From: Bacillota bacterium | GTDB taxonomy: Bacteria; Bacillota; Clostridia; Lachnospirales; Lachnospiraceae | Reading direction: 5' to 3' | Assembly (NCBI GenBank): GCA_023409835.1 | Contig: JAEYQV010000009.1 | Span: forward strand, 1 to 52,472 | DNA: 52,472 bases | The notes under the pieces: generated by a model | Databases searched by the model: none | What the model was told of the DNA's origin: nothing | Seen by the model: the letters and a program-made list of their open reading frames with translations, nothing else | Program-made: the position numbers and the translations under genes | Part shown: in pieces, positions 44,003-51,996 of the stretch | How positions within the stretch are numbered: position 1 is the stretch's first letter | Layout of the letters: the number at the start of each line of letters is the position of its first letter

Positions 44003-46131
44003 AAATCATTCCTTGCCCCGACAATAATGATTTCTTCCTGCGGCTCCATTAATCCTAATTCTGTATCTACTACCATCTGTAGCTGTTCCAGATCTCTCAT
44101 ACCTGCATAATCAAGAACCTTACCCCCAATACAGATATAGAGGTCCGGTGTCAGTTTAATATCGCTCTTAAATACGGCAAGGTTTTCCCACATACCATCA
44201 ATTACCTGAACTGCTTCCGCAACCGTACAGCCGATTGCCTCACCATCGCCTCTTTGTACTTTGATAAAGCCTTTTTTATCAACGATTCGGATCTGTTGTC
44301 CGGAACCTTTTTTACTATTGGCACCAAAAACATAAAATACATTATTTTTCGTAATCAGTTTGGTCTCTTTTGTCTCAACACCCATGGATTTCGCTGCCAG
44401 CTGTTTCGCATCCTCTTCGGTACAAGCCTTTAACAGGTCTGTTGTCTGAACCTCGGTAGAACCAAGGGCAATTGCCGTTACTCTTGAGGTTTGTGTATCA
44501 ATCTCAATCTGTACTTCAACAGAATCCGGTAAGGCACCATTTGCAATGGCCAGTGCAGCAGCTTCCTTCTTGATATCTGCAATATCCTTCTTTGAGGGCG
44601 TCGGAATGGTACGTTCAACAACGTCACGAACCATCGCCAGTGCAACACCGATCGATGAGATTACCTCGGCATTTTCCGGAATACTATACTCTAATTTCAT
44701 ATGATCTGCGGTATAAGGCAATAATGCAGCTGCTCCGCCGCCTACACCGACAAGGGAAATTTGATCTTTTTCCAGTCTATATTTCTCTGCTAATTCTTCA
44801 ATTACAGGCTTAATCTTTTCATAGGATTTTGCTAAGATAGCCTCCGCCACTTCTTCTACTGTCATATTCATATAGTTTGCCAGTGGCTCCATAGCTTTTC
44901 TTGCAGCTGCCGGATTACCGTAGGAATAATGCTCCGGTGTAACGATTCCAAGTACGTTTGCCGCACAGCTGTTGGTAATGGTGATTCTCTTTCCATTCTT
45001 TAGCTTGATTGCCACATAATCTGCCGGATCACCATTTTTCGGAGAGAAGAATTCAACCTGCGGATCTTCGATTTCATTAATGTCCGTGTAAACAGAATAT
45101 GGCATACCTGCAATATGAGCACTTCTGGGTCCTACATCAACAACACCCTGTTTAGATGCACGAATCATACTTCCACCCGCGATACCAAGTACCCGTACAT
45201 CAAGTGAATTGATATAGGTCGGATGTCCCCCTACGATGGAGTAATCAACTGCAGGACGTCCGTTTTTAATCACACCGATATTCGTACTGGTTCCGCCCAC
45301 TTCAAAGTAAACGCCGTTGGAGGCTCTAAGATACATCAGGGCACCTACTACACTGGCAGCCGGTCCGGAAAGCATTGTCAGAACAGGACGCTTCTTCATC
45401 TCTGAGATATCCATAACACCGCCGTCACCACGCATGATCATAAGCGGAACCTTAATACCTGCTTTTCGAACACTTTGCTCCGTACTGGAGGCAGTATCCA
45501 GCATTTTAGGCAGAATACTTGCATTGATTGCTGCGGTTCTTGTTCTTCTTGTCAAACCGTATAATTTACTGATCTCTGATGCTACCGATACAGGAATCTT
45601 ATGTTTTTCCGCTACTTCCTTTATCTGATTCTCTTCTGTAAGATCATCAACTCCGAAAGCCTTTGATGCAACAATTACACTTGCTCCTTTTGCTTGCAGT
45701 CCGGTGATTTCTGCTTCCACTGTATCCTTGCTGAACTTCTTATTTGGAAGGTAAGTATGATGAACCTTGATAATTCTTCCTGTCCCCAAATCTATGTCAT
45801 CGATTTTACTTTGTTTCTTTGCTAACCAGCCTTCTAAACCACCCTTACCTGTGCCTAAGATACCAACCTCAGCAACATCACCCTCCAGCAAGGCATTCGT
45901 TGCCTGTGTTGTACTATGAGCAATGAAGATAACATCATCCGGGTTAATATTATTTGCTGTTAAGCATAATTTAAATGCCTCTATTACACCCGCTGCAACA
46001 CCCATTTCATGATCATGTGTTGTCATAACGGAACCTTTTCCAATTATCTCATGGGTTACATTATCTATCGCCACTGCTTTCGTATGTGTTCCGCCAACAT
46101 CAATACCAACACGAATTGCTCTCTTACTCAT
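43999..46131 (-). CDS. Hydantoinase/oxoprolinase (HyuA)-like ATPase
   Basis: ASKHA-fold ATPase of about 710 residues. Phosphate-1 loop VGIDVGGTHTKAVAID, phosphate-2 GGTSTNIGVIKNGRP and GVGGGAAALLPY correspond to the Hydt_A_N and Hydantoinase_A domains (about 1-510). The last 190 residues are an additional region (DLLKACTEEDAKQLAAKSM, then GDGEAIGCTVAEAVQVIDGM). Family members use ATP to open lactam, imide or lactone rings or to carboxylate ketones, normally with a HyuB subunit; none is encoded nearby. ATG 46131 with AAAGGAG eight bases upstream is preferred over GTG 46152. Reaction unknown. Confidence 0.85.
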   Translation of the reverse strand: MSKRAIRVGIDVGGTHTKAVAIDNVTHEIIGKGSVMTTHDHEMGVAAGVIEAFKLCLTANNINPDDVIFIAHSTTQATNALLEGDVAEVGILGTGKGGLEGWLAKKQSKIDDIDLGTGRIIKVHHTYLPNKKFSKDTVEAEITGLQAKGASVIVASKAFGVDDLTEENQIKEVAEKHKIPVSVASEISKLYGLTRRTRTAAINASILPKMLDTASSTEQSVRKAGIKVPLMIMRGDGGVMDISEMKKRPVLTMLSGPAASVVGALMYLRASNGVYFEVGGTSTNIGVIKNGRPAVDYSIVGGHPTYINSLDVRVLGIAGGSMIRASKQGVVDVGPRSAHIAGMPYSVYTDINEIEDPQVEFFSPKNGDPADYVAIKLKNGKRITITNSCAANVLGIVTPEHYSYGNPAAARKAMEPLANYMNMTVEEVAEAILAKSYEKIKPVIEELAEKYRLEKDQISLVGVGGGAAALLPYTADHMKLEYSIPENAEVISSIGVALAMVRDVVERTIPTPSKKDIADIKKEAAALAIANGALPDSVEVQIEIDTQTSRVTAIALGSTEVQTTDLLKACTEEDAKQLAAKSMGVETKETKLITKNNVFYVFGANSKKGSGQQIRIVDKKGFIKVQRGDGEAIGCTVAEAVQVIDGMWENLAVFKSDIKLTPDLYICIGGKVLDYAGMRDLEQLQMVVDTELGLMEPQEEIIIVGARNDL

Positions 46132-46177
46132 TCTCTTTTCTCCTTTATTCACTCAATCAATAACCGTCAATATTTAT

Positions 46178-46227
46178 AAATGTCTCCTAAGCTTTTACCA
46201 TGTAAACTTAAAACTTAGGAGACATTT
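46178..46227 (-). terminator. Intra-operon hairpin between permease and hyuA-like gene
   Basis: Perfect 14-bp arms AAATGTCTCCTAAG (46178-46191) and CTTAGGAGACATTT (46214-46227), with further TTTTA/TAAAA pairing inside. The minus-strand sequence after it is ATAAATATTG, not a strong U-run, so partial termination, processing or mRNA protection are all possible. It begins 52 bp after the permease stop. Confidence 0.7.
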
Positions 46228-46279
46228 TTAACTAAGCCTTTTTATATATTGTTTACAACATCTTACCGATTTAACCTGA

Positions 46280-47575
46280 TTACATTCCGTAGAAGAAGTA
46301 TACTAGACCAAAGTTAATTGCACAGATGATCCAGCCCCATACAACACCTGATTTTAAGAAATCCTTCGGTGTGGATTTGGAATAGTTAATTGCCCATAAG
46401 TTCCAGGACTGAGTCGGGCAGCAGGAAATATTCATGGTAATTGTAGGAATGTACAGTAACGGGAATAAGAAGGCTGCACCAAAGGTAGGAACTGTCTGTA
46501 AAATACTTAAGGTAGCAGAACCGGCTCCGAATACCGTTAACGGTCCTCTGAAAAGTCCCAAAGGAGCTATAATCATGAATACGATGACAATTAACAAGGT
46601 ACTTGTAGGTAAAACTCCTCCTAAGATTGATTTGAAGAATACAGCATCTAATCCGGATACTTTATTAAACATAGGAAGGATGAATAAGAAACCAAGTAAG
46701 GATGCAACGTCAACTACACCATCATAGAATGTCTTAGTAACAACCTTTTCACAGTCTTTATAGCTCTTAATGGTTCCTGTAACAAATAAAGCATAAAAGG
46801 AAGCTACGATAAATGCAGGAATTGGCTGCCATTTGAAAGCGATTGCCAACACTACCGGGATGATAGGAGTGATTAATGCGTACCAGGGAGCTTGTCCGTC
46901 CGCTGATGCTTTACCTGCGGTTGCTGCCCAGGAATGGTTCACACTTGATTTTCTAAGCTTAACACCAATCATGATGAATACAACGATTAACTGTACCGCC
47001 ATAGCTGCAAAACCAAATTTCAGATAATTATTGTCATACTGGAAGCCTTCAAAAAGACCCTGCATCTGTTTGAATAATACGATATTCACATACATACCTG
47101 AGCCGACACTCATTAAGTATGAGGATACCGCTAAGGACTTCGGTACACCTAAGGATAAAAGAATAGGAAGAATAATAACACCGATTGCTACAACTGCACC
47201 AGCACCAAAGGTACTTGTAAATATCAGTCCGGTTACAAGAGAAAGAAGAATTGTTGTAACCAAAGGTTTATCACCGCCAAGCTCAACTACTTTACGAATC
47301 AGCGTTGAAGCTACATTTGTTTTGATTAAAACCTGACCAAACCAGCTACCAAAGATAACGACTACTGCTGTTGCACCCCAGCTCTCAGGTCCTCCCTGAA
47401 ATACTACTTTTTGTGCATCTTCCCAAGTGATTACGCCGCCTGCCATACCAAGCGCTACCCAGATAATAGCCATTACCAGGAAACCGATCATTAGGTTTCC
47501 GCCTTTGATTGCAAAAATCGTAAAGCCGATAAAAGTAAGTAATAAGATAATACCAATTAGAACATTAATGTCCAT
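46280..47575 (-). CDS. Ion-transporter-superfamily permease, organic-acid type
   Basis: 431 residues, about 11-12 hydrophobic segments, beginning DINVLIGIILLLTFIGFTIF. Two similar halves with glycine-rich re-entrant stretches (TFGAGAVVAIGVIILP and RGPLTVFGAGSA) fit the GntP/citrate-type ion transporter superfamily. Presumably it imports the operon substrate, likely an anionic sugar acid or related compound. AAAGGAGG precedes the ATG by eight bases. The exact family and substrate are not certain. Confidence 0.8.
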   Translation of the reverse strand: MDINVLIGIILLLTFIGFTIFAIKGGNLMIGFLVMAIIWVALGMAGGVITWEDAQKVVFQGGPESWGATAVVVIFGSWFGQVLIKTNVASTLIRKVVELGGDKPLVTTILLSLVTGLIFTSTFGAGAVVAIGVIILPILLSLGVPKSLAVSSYLMSVGSGMYVNIVLFKQMQGLFEGFQYDNNYLKFGFAAMAVQLIVVFIMIGVKLRKSSVNHSWAATAGKASADGQAPWYALITPIIPVVLAIAFKWQPIPAFIVASFYALFVTGTIKSYKDCEKVVTKTFYDGVVDVASLLGFLFILPMFNKVSGLDAVFFKSILGGVLPTSTLLIVIVFMIIAPLGLFRGPLTVFGAGSATLSILQTVPTFGAAFLFPLLYIPTITMNISCCPTQSWNLWAINYSKSTPKDFLKSGVVWGWIICAINFGLVYFFYGM

Positions 47576-47649
47576 TTATTTATCCTCCTTTTCATATATA
47601 CGCACGAATTGTGCTTCAAAGTATTCAATGCTCCGAATACATTTGATTC

Positions 47650-48390
47650 TTATAATTTACTCAACTCTGTAACAAGCTGTCTTGCCGCATCCGTACCACA
47701 GGGATATTCCAGAGCCAGTGGAACGTCTTTGGGTAATAGATCGAGTATCTTCTTCCAGGCAATATCACCCTCATTCAGTAAAACCACTTCAGGCTTTTCT
47801 TTCCCCAAAACGTCTTTAAGGTGAATGTAGGTGACGTGTTCTTTTAGCAGATTGGCATTGACTGCAGGATCTTCTTTCTGCCAAATCCAATTTCCAACAT
47901 CAAAGGTTACCGATAAGTTTCCGCCCAGCTGATGAAATGCTTCAACAAATTCTTTTATTTTCACAGCTTTTCCATTCTCTGCGGATTGGTCGTTTTCTAC
48001 CGTTAGCTTAATATGATAACGCTCCGTTACTTTGTTCAATTGGCTGACATCCTCAGAGGTAATCTCATGATAATTACCGATGATCATTTTTATCTGTGAG
48101 CAGCCCATCACAAACGCCTCATGAAAATAATTTTCAACATTATTGATTTGGAACTCGCCATCCTTATAAAGCATATCAGGAACAGAGTAAAACAGTTCCA
48201 TATCAAGCTCAGAAGCTTTCTTTGCGATATCAAGCAGCTCAGACTCAAAATCTCTGATAAACTCTCTTCTAACTTCGGCTTTTTTTACCCCCAGCCGGTG
48301 AATCGTATCTAGCAGCTCACACTGCGGTACCCCGCTTTTCAGCTGGTCTAGAAACACTAAAGTATTTAATACTAATAATTTGTTTTCCAT
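47650..48390 (-). CDS. Sugar phosphate isomerase/epimerase (AP endonuclease 2 TIM barrel)
   Basis: 246-residue xylose-isomerase-like TIM barrel. The metal ligands of the family can be placed as E in KLTVEND, D in VTFDVGNW, H in YIHLKD and E in LALEYP. Substrate cannot be told; UlaE-type epimerases of ascorbate catabolism belong to the same fold and often accompany OMP-decarboxylase-type enzymes like hxlA. GGAG lies nine bases before the ATG. Fits within the operon, 15 bp after the aldolase gene. Confidence 0.82.
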   Translation of the reverse strand: MENKLLVLNTLVFLDQLKSGVPQCELLDTIHRLGVKKAEVRREFIRDFESELLDIAKKASELDMELFYSVPDMLYKDGEFQINNVENYFHEAFVMGCSQIKMIIGNYHEITSEDVSQLNKVTERYHIKLTVENDQSAENGKAVKIKEFVEAFHQLGGNLSVTFDVGNWIWQKEDPAVNANLLKEHVTYIHLKDVLGKEKPEVVLLNEGDIAWKKILDLLPKDVPLALEYPCGTDAARQLVTELSKL

Positions 48391-48404
48391 TCAATAATTC
48401 TCCG

Positions 48405-49025
48405 TTAGCAATTTGCTGAAATAATTTTATTGCAGCGTTCCCTTAGTACCTCAAGATTTGTTTTATCGATACCCTTGGTAAGATAGCCTCCTAATCCAAC
48501 GGAATAAGCCCCGCTCTGAAACCATTCCTTTATATTGGTATCATCCACTCCCCCTGTGGGCATTAACTCCACAAACGGCATCGGTGCTTTAATTCCCTTA
48601 ATCATATTAGGCGACAGGCAGTCACCCGGGAATAGTTTTACAACCTCACAGCCCAGCTTATATGCATGTAATACTTCCGTTGGAGTTGCAGCTCCTAAGG
48701 AACAGAAAATGTCATTTTCTCTGCAATATTCCGCAACTTCTTCCACGATGCATGGTGAAACAATAAAATCTGCTCCATTCTCACATGCTAGCTTTGCCTG
48801 CTCTCGATTAAGTACAGTTCCTGCCCCTACGATTGCTTCCGGCAGCTCCTTCTTTAGTTCAGCAATTAATTTTTCAGCATGATTAACTGAAAAAGTAATC
48901 TCCAAGGTGTCAATTCCTGATTCCACCAGAGTATGACAAATTGCCTTAGCAGTATCCGGATCCTCCTGTCTGATTACAGCGATGAGTTTTCCCTTCATTA
49001 ATACTTTTACCTGGTTCTTATTCAT
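48405..49025 (-). CDS. KDPG/KHG aldolase-family protein
   Basis: 206-residue class I aldolase of the Eda family. Active-site residues are placed as R19 (AVIRQED), E42 (LEITF) and the Schiff-base lysine K130 (CEVVKLFPGD), with PTGGV later. It would split a 2-keto-3-deoxy-6-phospho sugar acid into pyruvate and glyceraldehyde-3-P, matching the KDG-kinase-like enzyme of the same operon. GGGAGG sits six bases upstream and its ATG overlaps the end of lacI by eight bases. Confidence 0.92.
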   Translation of the reverse strand: MNKNQVKVLMKGKLIAVIRQEDPDTAKAICHTLVESGIDTLEITFSVNHAEKLIAELKKELPEAIVGAGTVLNREQAKLACENGADFIVSPCIVEEVAEYCRENDIFCSLGAATPTEVLHAYKLGCEVVKLFPGDCLSPNMIKGIKAPMPFVELMPTGGVDDTNIKEWFQSGAYSVGLGGYLTKGIDKTNLEVLRERCNKIISANC

Positions 49026-50094
49026 CTACTTCCTCCCTATTTACTTCTTGATTTCTCTTTCTATATGGAATGGTTGACCCTCTTACCATAAGAGTGGGCG
49101 GAATTTCAATATACTTCTTTTTACTATCACCATTAATGCGCTTTATCAACAGCTTTGCTGATTTTACGCCGGTTTGATAGGAATCCTGGGTTATTGTAGT
49201 GATACCCGGTTTAATTAACGCTGCCCACTCCCAGTCATCAAATCCGCATATTCCAAATTCCCTTCCTACCTCCATATCTTCATCCTTAACAGCATGAAGC
49301 ACATTCAATAGAGTTACACCGTTTACAGTAAAAATAGCAATTTCTTCTTTCGGATGTTCTTGCTTAAGCTTTCTCAAATAACTTCTGCAAATATTAATGT
49401 TACTTACATCAATTTCATAAGTATCCTCTGTTCCATCGGTATCATATAGTTTCGCCATCGCGTCCATATATGCATGATGTCTGATATAACGGCTGCTGTT
49501 GTTCCCTATATGTTGGGTAAAGAAAACCACACGGTCATAACCCTGTTTTTTCAGAAAGTTCATGCAGTCAAAGGTGGAATTGTAATTATCCGTCGTAACT
49601 GTATCTATCCTATCACGATCTCTTAAGCATCTGTCTGCTAAAACGATAGGCATTCCCTGCTCGTTAAGATTCACCAGATAATCATCTATGTATCCGGTTG
49701 TGTTAATGATCAGTCCGTCCAAATGATTATCCATTAATGATTTTATACATTCAATTTCCTGCTCCGGATTACTGTCTGTATTAGCAAACAGAACTTGATA
49801 TCCGTTTTTACTGCAGACATCATTAATACCTTTCACTACATAGGATGAGAACGGACTTGTAATATCAGCGATTATACAACCTAACGTACCGCTTTTTTGC
49901 GATTTCAGGCTTCTTGCAATATTACTTGGCCGATAATCCAGTTCTTCAATTACTTTCTGTATTCTATCCTTCGTCTTAATTGACATGTATTCATACTTTT
50001 TGTTTAGGTACCTTGAAATTGTAGTTGTAGATACCCCTGCTGCCTTTGCCACTTGATCAATTGTTGTTTTTGAATTTGATTTACGCACATCCAT
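49018..50094 (-). CDS. LacI-family transcriptional regulator
   Basis: 358 residues: N-terminal LacI helix-turn-helix TIDQVAKAAGVSTTTISRYL (about 10-30), hinge helix (YRPSNIARSL), and a periplasmic-binding-protein-like effector domain. ATG 50094 has GGAGG five bases upstream; GTG 50100 abuts that site. As first gene of the operon it probably controls itself and the downstream enzymes. A 12-bp palindrome TAAACCGGTTTA with central CG (50131-50142), of the LacI-operator type, lies 36 bp upstream. Inducer is unknown but should be the operon substrate or an intermediate. Confidence 0.94.
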   Translation of the reverse strand: MDVRKSNSKTTIDQVAKAAGVSTTTISRYLNKKYEYMSIKTKDRIQKVIEELDYRPSNIARSLKSQKSGTLGCIIADITSPFSSYVVKGINDVCSKNGYQVLFANTDSNPEQEIECIKSLMDNHLDGLIINTTGYIDDYLVNLNEQGMPIVLADRCLRDRDRIDTVTTDNYNSTFDCMNFLKKQGYDRVVFFTQHIGNNSSRYIRHHAYMDAMAKLYDTDGTEDTYEIDVSNINICRSYLRKLKQEHPKEEIAIFTVNGVTLLNVLHAVKDEDMEVGREFGICGFDDWEWAALIKPGITTITQDSYQTGVKSAKLLIKRINGDSKKKYIEIPPTLMVRGSTIPYRKRNQEVNREEVDE

Positions 50095-50121
50095 AACCAC
50101 CTCCTCTTAACCTGTCAGTCA

Positions 50122-50328
50122 TCGTTTCACTAAACCGGTTTACAAAACCGATTCACTAAACCGATTCACTAAACCGATTCACTAAATCGATTCACTAGAC
50201 CGATTCACTGGACCGATATAATGAATCATTTCAATAAACCAATGTACGTAACCGATTCACTGAACCGTATACTCAACCGATTCACTAAACCGATATACTG
50301 AACCGATTTACCAAACAGATTTATTAAC
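50122..50328. repeat. Sixteen-copy 13-bp tandem repeat in the operon leader
   Basis: Sixteen tandem units (fifteen of 13 bp, one of 12 bp) with consensus CCGATTCACTAAA fill 50122-50328. Three consecutive units (50148-50186) are identical; others differ by one to several bases. The array begins within a few bases of the predicted transcription start and ends 27 bp before the lacI start codon, so it forms almost the whole 5' leader. The repeat AAACCGATTCA is a degraded form of the palindrome at 50131-50142. Confidence 0.95.
50131..50142. promoter_or_regulatory. Probable LacI-family operator
   Basis: TAAACCGGTTTA is a perfect 12-bp palindrome with a central CG, the typical form of LacI-family operators. 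It is the only perfect version within the repeat array and lies close upstream of the regulator gene. Confidence 0.6.
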
Positions 50329-50338
50329 TCGCAAGATG

Positions 50339-50367
50339 ATTATAGTCAATATTGTGCATTTTGTCAA
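50339..50367 (-). promoter_or_regulatory. Consensus sigma-A promoter of the nine-gene operon
   Basis: TTGACA (50362-50367), a 17-bp spacer and TATAAT (50339-50344) on the minus strand, all perfect matches. Start site near 50332. Upstream (50368-50556) is AT-rich with nothing else assigned. Confidence 0.88.
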
Positions 50368-50556
50368 CTTTTTTCGATATAAAATATGCATATCGCCCAC
50401 CGCTTTTTAATATTATTCTCTTTTATTCGTCATACTGCACATTATTTTTCCATTTTCATTGTTATGTTATACCAAAAATGGTTATGTTATCAATTGTGTC
50501 CATTTTATACCATTACTGTTTCTGATGTATAAGTGGTCCGAGACCTGTCATTCATC

Positions 50557-50606
50557 AAAAAAGCCCCACGACAATATGAGGATTTCATATGCCTTAGGAC
50601 TTTTTT
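50557..50606. terminator. Bidirectional-type terminator between YkgJ gene and operon
   Basis: A long imperfect hairpin (ATATGA/TCATAT near the loop, GTCC/GGGC outside) flanked by AAAAAA (50557-50562) and TTTTTT (50601-50606), so it gives a U-run on either strand. It would end the transcript of the 50659-52472 genes and insulate the lacI promoter. Confidence 0.75.
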
Positions 50607-50658
50607 GGATGGTTATCTTATTTTTGGGGTAACTTCAATTATTAAGGTAATTATTTCA

Positions 50659-50940
50659 CTAGGATTTCGGATATATTTTATTACGATAAAAATTTGCTTT
50701 TAGAATATTACAAGCAGCGTAATTCATCTCATAATACTCTTCTTTTGTCATCATATCAGCAAAAAAAACCGGGTAACATTCCTCAATTCGACAACGTAAC
50801 GGACGTTCGACATAAATATTACATAATCTGGTTTCATCATTATAAAATCTGCAGGTACCGTCTCCTCTGTCTAAATCTTTATATACTTCAGACATAGATA
50901 CCGTTTTACAGCAAAGTCCGCATTTATCACAGTGAAACAT
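50659..50940 (-). CDS. YkgJ-family cysteine-cluster protein
   Basis: 93 residues, cysteine-rich: CDKCGLCC near the N-terminus, then C30, CNIY and RCRIEEC. This is the zinc- or iron-sulphur-binding YkgJ (CxxCxxCC) family, of unknown biochemical role. The ATG follows directly on the stop codon of the 342-residue gene upstream, so the two are co-translated. Whether it modifies or matures that protein is unknown. Confidence 0.85.
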   Translation of the reverse strand: MFHCDKCGLCCKTVSMSEVYKDLDRGDGTCRFYNDETRLCNIYVERPLRCRIEECYPVFFADMMTKEEYYEMNYAACNILKANFYRNKIYPKS

Positions 50941-51969
50941 CTAAACCCACTCTTCTAATAACATTTTTCCCTGATTTATACTTTCATCGCAGGTAGATAG
51001 AAGTTCGCCTTTTTCACCTAGCAATGCGGTATCAATTAGCATTTTTTCTGTCTGAGCCAGAAGAGTGCACCGATATATCTCCTCCTTGTCCTCTTTAGAA
51101 TAGTCACCCCAGTTTGTCCCTTTACTATCGATAATCGAATTCATTTTACCTACATATGTTACAAAATGAACATTGATATCTGTCATTAGCTTTTTCAGCT
51201 GATTTGCTCTTTTCTTAATGGCATTCAACTGTGTCAAAATCAATTTTCCCTGTTCTGCAAATTCTTCAGCCTTTTTCTGATTTGTTTTTGCGTCCCAATA
51301 AGCAGCTTCTGCCTGCTTTGCAAATAATGCTCCACCAATTGCCAGTGCCGGCCCGGTCACAATTCCTCCCAATATAGCCATCCCACCTGCCATTCCAAAG
51401 CCTCCGATCGATAATGCTCCACCACCGAGCCAAGCTAAGGTAGCATTGGTAGCCGCTACACCTGTTAGGGATGATAATGCAGTACCGGTTGTAGCTGTTA
51501 CAAGAAGACCTCCCAAACCTCCCATAACAACATTATAGGTACCAAACGCCAATAAGGCTCCTCCACCGATAGCAGATAGACCATTAACAGCAACTTGGCG
51601 GGCTTCATAGGAAACCTCTTTTAGTCTTTGGAAGGATTCACTCTTGGGATCAAAATTCTTAAGCTCACTGAGTCCTTCACTCTCTTTAAAATCTATGTTC
51701 TTTATTTTCTCAAAACTATTTACAAAGTCATTGATTGAGGTAGACAATAGCTCAACCTTCTTTTTTCCAAGACCTTCAATTGCTTTTTTGGATGAATCTT
51801 TTCCTTTGGTAACCTTCGCTTCCGTCTCACTCGCTATAGTTTGGGCATCCTTGTTAATTGATTTTGCTAAATCCATATCACTTTTAGCATCAAATCCTTT
51901 CTTAACTCCATAGGCACCTGTTACCAGTGCAATACCAGCTCCAACTAATGGGATAAATGGCAGTGGCAT
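50941..51969 (-). CDS. Glycine-rich helical membrane protein of unknown function
   Basis: 342 residues, family not recognised. AAGGAGG is eight bases from the ATG. After a short hydrophobic glycine-rich start (PLPFIPLVGAGIALVTGAYG), residues about 30-130 are charged and helical, about 135-225 form a long glycine/alanine-rich hydrophobic region (GGGALSIGGFGMAGGMAILG), and about 226-342 are again charged helices (coiled-coil-like). Helical arms around a glycine-zipper hairpin recall alpha-pore-forming toxins, but this is only an architectural similarity. In a unit with the 51997-52472 gene and ykgJ. Confidence 0.72.
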   Translation of the reverse strand: MPLPFIPLVGAGIALVTGAYGVKKGFDAKSDMDLAKSINKDAQTIASETEAKVTKGKDSSKKAIEGLGKKKVELLSTSINDFVNSFEKIKNIDFKESEGLSELKNFDPKSESFQRLKEVSYEARQVAVNGLSAIGGGALLAFGTYNVVMGGLGGLLVTATTGTALSSLTGVAATNATLAWLGGGALSIGGFGMAGGMAILGGIVTGPALAIGGALFAKQAEAAYWDAKTNQKKAEEFAEQGKLILTQLNAIKKRANQLKKLMTDINVHFVTYVGKMNSIIDSKGTNWGDYSKEDKEEIYRCTLLAQTEKMLIDTALLGEKGELLSTCDESINQGKMLLEEWV

Positions 51970-51996
51970 AATAGTTTCCTCCTTAATATTATATAT

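Noticed and set aside
50122..50328. A CRISPR-like array
   Set aside because: Units of 13 bp are directly adjacent with no unique spacers, and no cas genes are near. The same reasoning applies to the 20-bp repeat at 5961-6060.
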